Source of the DNA: Bettongia penicillata ogilbyi
Taxonomy: Eukaryota; Chordata; Mammalia; Diprotodontia; Potoroidae
DNA length: 64,000 nt
Assembly (NCBI GenBank): GCA_023548195.1
Contig: JAJHZJ010000414.1
Span: 2,255,676 to 2,319,675 of the forward strand
Direction of reading: 5' to 3'
Made by a program: the position numbers and the translations under genes. Below the pieces are notes generated by a model, which was not told the origin of the DNA, did no database searches, and saw nothing but the letters and a program-made list of their open reading frames with translations. Shown here piece by piece: positions 49,097-59,719 of the stretch (positions are counted from its first letter, which is position 1; every line of letters begins with the position of its first letter).

Positions 49097-50519
49097 AGGA
49101 GGAACTTCTAGGATTCAAGATGGCAGAGTGACCAGTAATTGCTTTTCCCTCCCCTTGTTGACCTTAAAGAGCCCAGAGAATATTTTGTCAGGAAAAATCC
49201 TGGAACAGTGTCAGCCAAAAGGGTAAACAGTCTCTTAGCCTATGAGACTAGGAAAACAACTAAGGAAGGTCCCTTTTGCTGTGGCTGAAGGGAACCAGTG
49301 CAGGACCAGAGCTGTCCCAGACAGCCGCACCTCAGCAAGCTAGGAGGAGATCCTGAGCCCCAGGAGGGTAGAGCCCACAATCACCAACACCAGGACCCCA
49401 GGCATGACTCAGCACACAAGGAGAAGCAAGAAGACACTAGTACAGAGGGGTTCACCAACTGCTGAACTTGTGTATGCTATAGCTCAGCAGAGGAGATCTC
49501 CTGTAGCCAGACCACCCCTCCATCACACTTAACGCAGTTAGCTCCAGAATAACTCCTGTGAAACCCTGAAAGATTTCACCTGGCCTCTGCTTTCCAGCAC
49601 CAACCAACCCAGCACCAGGTAAGTTGCAGCATTTTAGCTTCTACCTAACAGAATCAGAGGTAACAACACACAAAACCTCAAGTTCTAGACACAAGAACTG
49701 TAGGACAGAGTCCACTATGTCTCCGAAGCAAAGATAGACTTTAAAAGCCAGGAAAAGGGTGATCATCATGAGTAAGAAGGAAATAAGAAAATAAAAGGAA
49801 AGATCACTGAATCTTTTTATGGGGACAAAGAGCAAAATAAGAATATCAAAGAAGGCAGGATTAAGACTGTACTCACATCTGAAACTTCAGAAGTGAATAT
49901 GAACTGGTCTGAAGACGAAAAAAGCATTCTTGGAAGAGCTCAAGAAGGATTTTAAAAGCCAAATCAGAGAAAAAGAAGAAAAATTAGCCAATGATTTTAA
50001 AAATATGAAAAAAGAAATGACAGAAGAATTTAAAAAGAAAATTATACAAATGGAAAAGGAAGTACAAAACCTAACTGGGGAAAATAACTTCTTAAAAGGA
50101 AAAGTTTGACAGGTAGAAAAGGAGATGAAAAAGTTAACTGAAGAAAACAATTTGATAAAAATTGGAATTAGGCAAGTAGAAGTTAAAGACTCGATGAGAC
50201 ATCAAGAATCAATCAAACAGAATCTAAAGCATGAAAAGACAGAAGAAAATGTAAAATATCTAATTGGAAAAACAACTGACTTGGAAAAATACATCCAGGC
50301 GAGAAAATCTAAGGCTTACTGGTCTACCAGATAGCCATGATGAAAAAAGAGCCTGGACAATATATTTCAAGAGATCATCCAGGAAAATTGCTCAGGAGTC
50401 CTAGATCCAGAGGGCAAAATAGTCATCAAAAGAAATCACCATTCACCTCCTGAAGGGGATCCCAAACAAAAAACACAAAGGAATATCATTTCCAAATTCT
50501 GGAACTATCAAGGGAAGGA

Positions 50520-50536
50520 GAAAATACTTCAGGAAG
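50520..50536 (+). repeat. Target-site duplication, left, HAL1 copy D
   Basis: GAAAATACTTCAGGAAG, identical to 53461-53477. Confidence 0.92.
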
Positions 50537-51213
50537 GAAGGTGGAGCCAAGATGGCAGAGTAGAAAGACTCACGTATGCTAGCTCTGAACCCACAGCCCA
50601 TATATTTCCTGCAAGAAGAACTCCCCACAAATTCTGGATCACTGCAAGGCGCACAGAAACACAGTGGAAAAGATTTCTATCCCAGAGAACCCTGGAGAGC
50701 CATCCCCAGGGTCCATCATGCCCTGGAAAGTGGAGTCCACCCCTGAGCTTCCCCGGCCGCCCGGCCGAGAGGAGCAGATCTGAGCAGGCTTCAGGGACGG
50801 AATCTCCAGCGGCCAGGAAGTTCCCTCAGCCCACAGATGCTACAGGTCAGTGAGAGAGACGTCTGGGCTGGCTGAGAGGGGAGCAGGGTGTCTCCGTGGC
50901 TCAGGGCCCCTCAGGAGGAAGTGGTGGGAGCAGCAGAGGCAGCGGCAGAGGCGGGGGCAGCAGAAGAGGCAGTGGCGGCCAAGGACAGCAGGCAGCAGCA
51001 GGTAGAAGTTCAGGTCTCTGCATAAACCCCCTGAGGGAACTGAGCCTGAGAGGTGGCCCTGCCCCCACTCAAGCACCAGAACTTAAGCTCACATTGAATA
51101 GCAGCCTCGCCCGCCGCAGAAAGCCCATTTGAATCTCAGATTCCAGGCACTAGCTGGGCGGTTCTAGGCAGGGGTGGACACGAATCTCAGAAGTCAAGTA
51201 ACTGGCTGGGAAA

Positions 51214-52314
51214 GTGCCCAGAAAAGGGAAGAAAAATAAGACTATAGAAAGCTACTTTGATGGGGTTCAGGTGTTCCCACCTTTCAATTCTGATGACGAG
51301 GAAGGATTCTTACCATCAGGGAAAGATGTGGAGGTCGGGGCCTCCGTATTCCAGTCATCAAAGGTGGATGTCCGGTGGGCTCAGGCCATGAAAGAGCTCA
51401 AAAAGGATTTTGAAAATCAAGTTAGACAGGTGAAGGAAAAACTGGGAAGAGAAATGAGAGAGATGCAAGAAAAGCATGAAAAATGGGTCAATACCTTGGT
51501 AAAGGAGACCCAAAAAAATGCTGAAGAAAATAACACCTTGAAAAATAGGCTCACTCAATTGGCAAAATTGGTTCACAAAGTCAATGAGGAGAAGAATGCT
51601 TTCAAAAACAGAATGAGCGAAATGGAAAAAGAGGTTCAAAAGCTCACTGAAGATAATAGTTCTCTCAAAATTAGAATGGAACAGATGGAGTCTAATGACT
51701 TTCTGAGAAACCAAGAAATCACCAAACAAAACCAAAATAATGAAAAAATGGAAGAGAATGTGAAATATCTCATGGGAAAAACAACTGACCTGGAAAATAG
51801 ATCCAGGAGAGACAATTTAAAAATTATGGGACTACCTGAAATCCATGATCAAAAAAAGAGCCTAGACATCATCTTCCATGAAATTATCAAGGAAAACTGC
51901 CCTGACATTCTACAACCAGAGGGCAAAATAAGTATTGAAAGAATCCATCGATCACCACCTGAAATAGATCCAAAAAGAGAAAGTCCTAGGAACATGGTGG
52001 CCAAATTCCAGAATTCCCAGGTCAAGGAGAAAATATTGCAAGCAGCTAGAAAGAAACAATTCCAGTACTGTGGAAATACAATCAGGATAACTCAAGATCT
52101 AGCAGCTTCTACATTAAGGGATCGAAGGGTGTGGAATAGGATATTCCAGAAATCAAAGGAACTAGGACTCAAACCAAGAATCACCTACCCAGCAAAACTG
52201 AGTATAATACTTCAGGGGAAAATATGGTCTTTCAGTGAAACAGAGGACTTTCAATCATTCTTGATGAAAAGACCAGAGCTGAAAAGAAAATTTGACTTTC
52301 AAACACAAGAATGA
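51214..52314 (+). CDS. HAL1 copy D ORF1p-like protein, open frame but GTG in place of ATG
   Basis: 366 codons without a stop. ORF1p is the RNA-binding trimer of L1-type elements. Residues 1-58 are a variable basic N-terminus (PRKGKKNKTIESYF). Residues ~59-190 form a heptad coiled coil. ~200-290 is the RRM (NLKIMGLPEIHDQKK, DIIFHEIIKENC). ~290-366 is the C-terminal domain (KEKILQAARKKQFQY, RITYPAKLSIILQG, ending FDFQTQE). Copies B and C start with ATG where this copy has GTG (GGGAAAGTGCCCAG), so the normal start is lost. The next in-frame ATG is codon 59, at the coiled-coil border. Expression is unknown. Confidence 0.85.
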   Translation: MPRKGKKNKTIESYFDGVQVFPPFNSDDEEGFLPSGKDVEVGASVFQSSKVDVRWAQAMKELKKDFENQVRQVKEKLGREMREMQEKHEKWVNTLVKETQKNAEENNTLKNRLTQLAKLVHKVNEEKNAFKNRMSEMEKEVQKLTEDNSSLKIRMEQMESNDFLRNQEITKQNQNNEKMEENVKYLMGKTTDLENRSRRDNLKIMGLPEIHDQKKSLDIIFHEIIKENCPDILQPEGKISIERIHRSPPEIDPKRESPRNMVAKFQNSQVKEKILQAARKKQFQYCGNTIRITQDLAASTLRDRRVWNRIFQKSKELGLKPRITYPAKLSIILQGKIWSFSETEDFQSFLMKRPELKRKFDFQTQE

Positions 52315-52427
52315 GAAGCATGAAAAAGTAAACAGCAAGAAACATGAAAAAGTAAAAAGAAAATTTGACTTTCAAACGCAAGAATGAGAAGCATGAAAAA
52401 GTAAACAGAAAAAGAAAGCTTTCCTAT
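52282..52427 (+). repeat. 73-bp imperfect tandem duplication at HAL1-D ORF1 end
   Basis: AAATTTGACTTTCAAAC at 52288 recurs 73 bases later, followed in both by CAAGAATGAGAAGCATG and AAAAAGTAAACAG. The ORF1 stop lies in the first unit. Confidence 0.85.
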
Positions 52428-52484
52428 ATGGAAAGACAACTTTTGTAACTCTTAAATTTTTCAGTATCTGGGTAGTTGGTGGGA

Positions 52485-52590
52485 CCACACACATACATAC
52501 ACACACACACACACACACATACACACGTGCACGCACACACACATACACACATGCACGCACACACACATACACACATGCACGCACATACAG
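52485..52590 (+). repeat. CA-type microsatellite in HAL1 copy D
   Basis: Longest of the four arrays, with internal repeats of a CACATACACACATGCACG unit. Confidence 0.92.
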
Positions 52591-53460
52591 AGACAGAGAG
52601 CACAGAGCGAATTGAATAGGATGGGACCATATCTCAAAAGAAATGAAGGTAAATGGTGAGAGAGAAATGTAGTGGGAGGAAAGAGGGTGAAATGGAATGG
52701 GGTAAATTATATCCCATTCAAGAGGCAAGCAGGAGACCTTTTAGTGGAGGGAAAAAGAGGAGAGCTGAGAAAAAAAAACAAGAAGTTTACCCTCATCACA
52801 TTTGACTAAAGGAAGGAATAAAATGCACACTCATTTTGGTATGAAAACCTATCTTACAATACAGGAAAGTGGGGGAGAAGGAGATAAGCAAGGTGGGGGA
52901 TGATGGTAGGGAGGGCAATGGGAGGAGGGAGAAATTTGAAGTCAACACTCTTGGGGAGGGACAGGATCAAAAGACAGAATAGAAACAATGGGGGGCAGGA
53001 TAGGATGGAGGGAAATACAGTTAGTCTTACACAACACAACTATTATCGAAATCATTTGCAAAACTACACAGATATGGCCTATATTGAATTGCCTGCCTTC
53101 CCAAAGGGAATGGGTAGGGAGGGAGGGAGGGGATAATTTGGAACTCAAATTTTTGGAACAACTGGTTAGTATTGTTGTTGGTACTAGGAAATAAGAAATA
53201 CAGTTAATGGGGAAAAGAAAGTCATCTGGCCCTACAGGGCCAAAGAGAAGATGGGGACAAGAGAAGGGAGAGAGGATAGAAGAGAGGGCAGATTGGTGAT
53301 AAGGAAAATTAGATTGCTTGGTGTATTGGGGTGGGGGGAGTAAAAGGGGAGAAAATTTGGAACCCAAAATTTTGTGAAAATGAATGCAAAATGTTAAATA
53401 AATAAATTAAAATTTTAAAAAATAAATAAAAGTAACCATGAAAATAATAAAAAAAAAAAA

Positions 53461-53477
53461 GAAAATACTTCAGGAAG
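53461..53477 (+). repeat. Target-site duplication, right, HAL1 copy D
   Basis: GAAAATACTTCAGGAAG, identical to 50520-50536. Confidence 0.92.
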
Positions 53478-54359
53478 CCAGAAAGAAACAATTCAAATGT
53501 CAAGGAGCTACAAACACAATCACATAGGACCTTTTATCTTCTATATTAAAAGATCAAAGGGATTTGAATATGATATTCCATAAGGCAAAGGAGCTGGGAC
53601 TACAACTAAGGATCAATTACCCAGCAAAATTGAGAATAATATTTCAGGCAAGGAGATGGACCCTCAACAAAATAAGGGACTTTTAGACCTTCTTGATGAA
53701 AAGACCAGAGCTCAATAGAAAATCTGATCTTCAAACTCAGATTTCAAGAGAGGCATAAAAAGCTAAACCGGGCAAAACCTTGTTATTCATTATGAGCAAA
53801 CTCTTTACACCCATAAAAGGGAAGATGATACTTGTTAATCTTGATAACTATATATTTATTTTGATATACAAAAGGGACATACATAGATAGAGGGGGTGGG
53901 TATAAAGTAAATGTTGCCATGATATAAATGTGATTTAAGGGTGCCAAGGAATTGTAATAGGAGATGTGAAAAGGAGGAGGCAGAAAAAGGTAAATTGCAT
54001 CACAGGAAGAGACACAAAATTATCTTACAGTAGAGGGAAAGAGGGGAGGGAGATGAGCAATGTCTGAGTATTACTGTCATCTAACTGGGTTCAGGGAGGG
54101 TACAACAAACTCAGTTAAGTATAGAAATATACGTAGCTCTATAGGCAATAGGAGGGGAAGAGGGAAATAAAAGAGGGGAGGATAAAAGGTAAGAAAGAAG
54201 TAGTAAGGGAAAGGGAAGTAAAAGGGAGTGTGGCTGAAAGAATGGAGGGAAGACTGAGGGAGGCAGTGGTTAAAAACTAAAACTCTATTGCGGCAGGGAA
54301 GGGAGAAGGGAGAACTAAAAGGATAAGTGCAAGGAAGGGGAATGGATGGAAAGACAGAG

Positions 54360-57300
54360 ATGGCAATCGTAACTGTGAATGTGAATGGCATGAACCTCCC
54401 ATAAAACGGAGATATATAGTAGAATGGATTGATAACCATAATCCACCAATATGTTGTTTGCAAAAACACATTTGAAACAGGGTTATACACACAGGGTAAA
54501 GGTAAAAAACTGGGGCAGAATATATTTTGTTTCAGCCAATGTAAAACAAGCAAGGGTAGCAATCTTAATCTCAGACAAAGGAAAAGCAGAAATAGAATTA
54601 ATCAAAAGAGATAAGGAAGGAAACAATATCCTGCTAAAAGGCACTATATATAATGAAGCAATTTCATTGCTAAACATATATACTCCAAGTGGTATAGCAT
54701 CCCAATTCTTCAAGGAGAGGTTAATGGAGTTACAGCAAGAAATAGAAAGTAAAACTATACTAGTGGGGGGTCCTCTGTAAACTTGATAAATCAAATCTCA
54801 GAATAAAGAAGAAAGTAGTTAAGAAGGTGAATAAAACTCTGGATAAGGTAAATATGATAGATCACTGGAGAAAACTGAATGAATTGAAAGCGGTACACGG
54901 CACATATACAAAAATTAACCATATACTAGGCAATAAAACCTCACCATTCAGTGCAGAATGGCAGAGATAGTCAAAGCATCCTTCTTAGATCAAAATGCAA
55001 CAAAATTATATATAATAAAAGGTCATGAAAAGATAAACCAACAATTAATTGGAAACTAAATAATCTAATCATAAAGGAGTGGGTTAAAAAACAAAGCATA
55101 GAAACAATCAGTAACCGAATTCAAATGAATGACAATAATGAAACAACCTACCAAAACTTATGAGATACTGAAAAAGTAGTTCTTAGGGGAAGTTTTATAG
55201 CTTTAAATGCCTACATGAATAAAATAGAGAAAGACAAGATAATGAGTTGGACATGCAGCTGAAACAGCTCGAAGAACAAATTGAAAATCCCCAAGTAAAT
55301 ACCAAATTAGAAATACTGTAATCCAAAGAAGAGGATGATAAAATTGAAATTAGGAAAACTATTGAACTAATAAATAAAGATAAGAGTTCATTTTATAAAA
55401 AAAATAAAATTGATAAACCTTCGGTCAATTTGATAAAAAAAAAAAGGAAGAAGAAAATCAAACTACCAATATCAAAAATAAAAAGGACAAACTAACATGC
55501 AATGAGGAGGAAATTAAAAAAATAATTAGAAATTACTTTTCCCAGCTGTATGTCCATAAATTTGACAATGTAAATGAGTTCAATGATTATTTTAAAAATA
55601 TAAATTTCCCATATTAACAGAAAAGGAAGTTGAGTACTTAAAAAAAACCCATCTCAGAAAAAAGCAATTAAACAGGCCATCAATGTACTCCCTAGGAAAA
55701 AATCTCTAGGACCAGATGGATTTACAAGTGAATTCTATCAAACATTTAAAGAACAGTTAATCCCAATACTATAGAAAGTATTTGGGGAAACTGGGGAAAA
55801 AGGAGTCCTTCCAAATTCTTTTTATGATACAAATATGGTTCTGATACCTAAACCAGGAAGATCCAGAAAAGAGAAAGAAAATTATAGACCAATTTCTCTA
55901 ATGAATATAGATGCCAAAATTTAAAATAAGGTATTAGCAAAAAGAATACAGCAACTTATACTGAGAAGAGTATATTATGATCTGGTAGGATTTATACCAG
56001 GAATGCAGGGTTGGTTCAATATTAGGAAAAGTATTAGCATTATTGATCATATCAAAATAGAAACCACAGGATTATTTGACAAAATACAACACCCATTCCT
56101 ACTGAAAACACTGGAGAACATAGGAATAAATGGAACTTTCTGTAAAATAATAAGCAGTATCTACCTAAAACCATCAGCAAGCATTTTATGCAAGGGGACA
56201 AGCTAGATGCATTTCCAATAAGATCAGAGGTGAAACATGGATGTTCATCATCACCACTGTTATTCAATATGGTATTAGATATGCTACTTCATCAATTAGA
56301 GAAGAAAAAGAAATTGAAGGAATATTAGAATAGGCAAAGAAGAAACAGAGTTATCACTCTTTGCAGGTGATATGATGTTATACTTAGAGAATCCCAAAGA
56401 ATCAAGTAAAAAACTACTTGAAATAATAAACAACTATGGCAAAGTTTCAGGTTACAAAATAAACCCACACAAATCACCTGCATTTCTGTTTGTTACTAAC
56501 AAAGTCCATCATCAAGAGATGGAAAGAGAAATTCCATTTAAAGCTACAATAGACAATATAAACAATCTGGGAGTCTACCTGCCAAAACAAACTCAGGGCC
56601 TATATGAACACAATTACAAAACACTTTTTTCACAAATAAAGTCATATCTAAGTAAGTGGAAAAACATTGGTTGTTTGAACTAATGTAATAAAAATGACAA
56701 TTCTACCTAAATTAATTTACTTATTTAGTGCCATACCAATCAAACTACCAGAGAATTAGTTTGCAGAATTAGAAAAAAATATCAAAACTCAACTGGAAAA
56801 ACAAAAGGTCTAGAATATCAAGGGAAATGAAAAGAAATGCTAGAGAAGGTGGCCTACCCCTACCAGATGTCAAATTGTATTATGAAGCAGAAATCATCAA
56901 AACCACTTGCTACTGGCTAAGAAACAGAGGGGTAGACCAGTGGAATAGGTTAGGTACTCAAGACACAATAGTTAATGAATTTAACAATCTACTGCTTGAT
57001 AAATCCAAGGACTTCTTGGGATAAGAACTTACTATTTGACAAAAACTGCTGGGAAAACTGAATAACAGTGTGGTGGAAACTGGGCATAGATCAATTCTTA
57101 ACACTGCACACAAGAATAAAGTCCAAATGGGTGCATGATCTAGTATAAAGATTGATACCATAAACAAATTAAGGGAACCAGGAATAGTATATTTGTCAGG
57201 TTTGTGGAGAATGCAGAAATTTTTGACCAAACAAGAGACAGAGAACATTGTGAAGTGCAAAATGAATAATTTTGATTACATTAAATTGAAAACTTTTTGC

Positions 57301-58160
57301 ACAAACAAACCCAATGCAACCAAGATTAGAAGGGAAGCAGAAAACTGGGAATTTTGCAACTAATGTCTGTGATTTAGGTGTAATTTCTAAAATATATGCA
57401 AAGCTGAGTTAAATGTACAAACTAATGTCTGTGATTTAGGTGTAATTTCTAAAATATATGCAAAGCTGAGTTAAATGTACAATACAAGTCATTCCCCAAT
57501 TGATAAATGCTCAAAGGATATAAACAGGCAGTTTTCAGAGGAAGAAATTAAAGATATCTATAGTCATATGAAAAATGATCTAAATCACTATCGATTAGAG
57601 ACATGCAAATCAAAACACCTCTGAGGCACCACATCACACCTATCAGATTGGCTAACATGACAAAACAGGAAGATGATAAATATTGGAGAAGATGTGGGAG
57701 AGTTGTTCTAGTTCATTGCTGGTGGAGCTGTGAGCTGATCGAGCCATTCTGGAGAGCAATTTGGAACTATGCCCAAAAAGCTACAAAAATGTGCATACCC
57801 TTTGACCCAGCAATATCACTTCCAAGTCTCTACCCCAAAGACATCATAGAAATGGGGAAGGTTCCCACATGTACTAGAGTATTTATATCAGCTCCCTTTG
57901 TGGTGACCAAAAACTTGAAATCAGGAGGATGCCCATCAACTGGGGAATGGCTGAATAAGCTGTGGTATATGAGTGTAATGGAATGCTATTGTGCTGTAAG
58001 AAATGAAGAGGAAGACTTCAGAGAGGCCTGGAAAGACTTATACGAATTGATGCTGAGTGAAAGGAGCAGACCCTGGAGAACTTTGTATACAGCAATAACC
58101 ACAGTGGGTGAGAAATTTTTTCTGGTAGACTTAGTACTTCACTGCAATGCAAGCACTTAA
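54360..58160 (+). pseudogene. L1 ORF2 remnant (endonuclease and reverse transcriptase)
   Basis: It starts MAIVTVNVNGMNLP, the usual opening of the L1 apurinic-type endonuclease, then TAA. The reverse transcriptase follows at about 55550-56700; its catalytic FADD box reads LFAGDMMLYLENPKES, so an aspartate is lost. The C-terminal part keeps RRCGRVVLVHCWWSCELIEP and KMCIPFDPAISLPSLYPK. The span of ~3.8 kb equals a full ORF2, but many stops and indels are present. Not functional. Confidence 0.88.
57358..57481 (+). repeat. Two perfect 62-bp tandem copies inside L1 ORF2 remnant
   Basis: AACTAATGTCTGTGATTTAG... occurs at 57358 and again at 57420, identical over 62 bases. Confidence 0.95.
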
Positions 58161-58481
58161 AAAATTCCCAATGGACTCTTGAGGCAAAATGCCTTCCACA
58201 TCCAGAGAAAGAACTATGGAATTAGATTTCAGAAGGAAGCAGACTATTTTCTTTTGTATTATGTTTTGTTCTGTTTTATGGCATCTCCCATTTTAATTCT
58301 TCTATACAACACGAGTAAGGTGAGAATGAATTTAATAGGAGAGTATGTGTAGAAGATTGCACACTGCAGGGAGGAATGGGGGAGGGACAAGGGAAGAAGG
58401 AGCAGGGAGTGAGGGGGAAAGAATCTAAGATATATGGAAGTGATTGTAGAAAACTGAAAACAAATAAATAATTAAAAAAAA

Positions 58482-58494
58482 AAGAAAGCCTCTC
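58482..58494 (+). repeat. Target-site duplication, right, full-length L1
   Basis: AAGAAAGCCTCTC, identical to 49084-49096. Confidence 0.88.
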
Positions 58495-58679
58495 CATCAA
58501 ACCCTTCCCCTGAGCCAGGAGTAAAATCCCTCACTTACAAAGTCGTTTAACTTGTACTCTGAACCATTTTATCTTTTTTATTCCTGACCTGAGATTTCAC
58601 TGGAGAAGAATACTCTCCCTCAAAGGCACTCTCTACTGATAATTTAAATGGAAGATCTTTTCCATTCACTAATAGGCCT

Positions 58680-59150
58680 ATATGACCTGCCTGGCTCACA
58701 TGGAATCCTGAGTCACATGAATCAAATCACATGGAACAAGAAAGCGTGGCGGAGAAAGGATGGAACAGTAAGAGGCAGAGCTAGAGCAGGGCAGAGAGGA
58801 AGTTAGAGAGCAGTCAGAGCTGGGAAAGGCATCTGGCTAGCATGAATGAGAAAGTTTGTTACTTTGTTTAAGGGAATTGGCTTATGGGAAGCCTAACACA
58901 GGGAAAGCTTGGGGCTAGTGTTGCCCTCTGCATTGTTATTGTGTATAGATGTCATTGTTATTATGATAGACTTGCCTTACTTGTGTCTGAATAAATGCTT
59001 TGTCTCTCTCTTCCATGGGGAAGGGCTATCGTATCTCGAGATTCGGAATTGGGCAGGCATGTTCATGGCCGCAGTAGGGGCTGTGAATATCGCTCTGGTG
59101 CTACACACTCCCACTTCAAATGCAATCAGCACTTGATTAGTGTCTGAGAA
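58680..59150 (+). mobile_element. Possible solo LTR
   Basis: The stretch has LTR-like composition: AG-rich middle (GGATGGAACAGTAAGAGGCAG), a polyadenylation signal in CTGAATAAATGCTTTGTCTC and CpG-containing text after it (CTATCGTATCTCGAGATTCG). No coding region, no clear TG...CA ends and no target duplication were found. It could be another repeat or unique sequence. Confidence 0.35.
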
Positions 59151-59397
59151 TGGTGCTCAAAGGCACTGAGTGATTGAGGGCCAGGATCACTTCCAGAATG
59201 TGTCAGTGACTGTCAGAGGCAGGACTTGAACCCAGATACTCTCTAGCCATATGTTGCCCCAAACTCCCTTGGCCTTGTTTTTGGTTTTGTATTATAATTA
59301 TTTTCAACAGGTAAGCAAATTCATTATAAGGATCAGTAGATAATGTTATTATTGCTGGATGCTTCTAATGCTTTATTTCCCAGACTATCAATCTAAC

Positions 59398-59540
59398 CTC
59401 AATGAGTTTCTGTGATTTTGACACATTCTCCTCGTAGAGTAAAACAAAAGCAGTGTTTCCCCCTTCAGTCCCTCCCCCAGTCAGGAGTAAATGTTGAAGC
59501 AAGTGTAGAAATCCCCCTCCAATGTCCAATGGTCCCCTAA
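59398..59540 (-). CDS. PARP14: PARP14 putative second coding exon (RRM-like N-terminus), donor unresolved
   Basis: Open in one minus-strand frame, this gives RGPLDIGGGFLHLLQHLL, then LTGGGTEGGNTAFVLLYEEN. It aligns with the human N-terminal segment that contains WGPDPP, a short helix, SGGGEC and FLVFFYPEDV. The acceptor is taken as CAACAG before TTAGGG, which gives the phase 1 needed after the first exon, though its polypyrimidine tract is poor. The drawn end uses the GAG/GTTAGA donor, which leaves phase 0. The next exon at 46638 needs phase 1, so the reading frame would break. Homology suggests the true end is near 59416 (after GAGAAT), where the sequence reads GTGTCA and is one base out of phase. 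Alternatives are an unseen small exon, an assembly error, or loss of this N-terminal module. Confidence 0.5.
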
Positions 59541-59719
59541 CTGTTGATACTGTGCCTGGGCCATGCCTGCAATTGCCCACCCCAAAGACAAAATTTCTCT
59601 AAGTGGTAGAGTTAACTTTAAGGTCATTAAGGACATTAAATTCATTGATTTAGACCTATAAGTTGTCATAGTAACGTAAATACTGAATAAACCAGAAAGA
59701 ACGGATTTAAATAAAATAA

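Larger units (their letters stand above)
50537..53460 (+). mobile_element. HAL1-like element copy D, full length, nested in L1
   Basis: The best-preserved copy: AGCCAAGATGGCAGAGTAGAAAG start, 677-bp 5' UTR with CAG/GGC-rich stretch, an ORF1 open from 51214 to 52314, 3' UTR with CA repeat, purine-rich tract, A-rich end and 17-bp target duplication. No ORF2. It was inserted into ORF1 of the older L1. Mobilisation would depend on L1 ORF2 protein supplied in trans (established for non-autonomous L1 relatives; inferred here). Confidence 0.94.
49880..53757 (+). pseudogene. L1 ORF1 remnant, interrupted by HAL1 copy D
   Basis: Before the insertion: a lysine/glutamate-rich coiled coil and NVKYLIGKTTDLEKYI. 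After it: QEARKKQFKCQGATNT-like text, then CCCAGCAAAATTGAGAATAA and the ORF1 C-terminal region. Several stops, e.g. near 50107 and 50332, and frame changes. It diverges clearly from the HAL1 ORF1s, so it is a different and older L1 lineage. Confidence 0.75.
49097..58481 (+). mobile_element. Full-length decayed L1 carrying HAL1 copy D
   Basis: A complete L1: 5' UTR from GGATTCAAGATGGCAGAG, ORF1 remnants (about 49900-50519 and 53478-53755), ORF2 remnant (54360-58160), 3' UTR and A-rich tail, bounded by a 13-bp duplication. Without the inserted HAL1 and its second duplication copy it is about 6.44 kb, a normal L1 length. It sits in the long PARP14 intron between the 59.5-kb and 46.6-kb exons, antisense to the gene. 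Confidence 0.88.

Noticed and set aside
54077..54562. 161-aa minus-strand open frame
   Set aside because: Antisense of the purine-rich region between L1 ORF1 and ORF2; low-complexity product rich in F, P, S and L.
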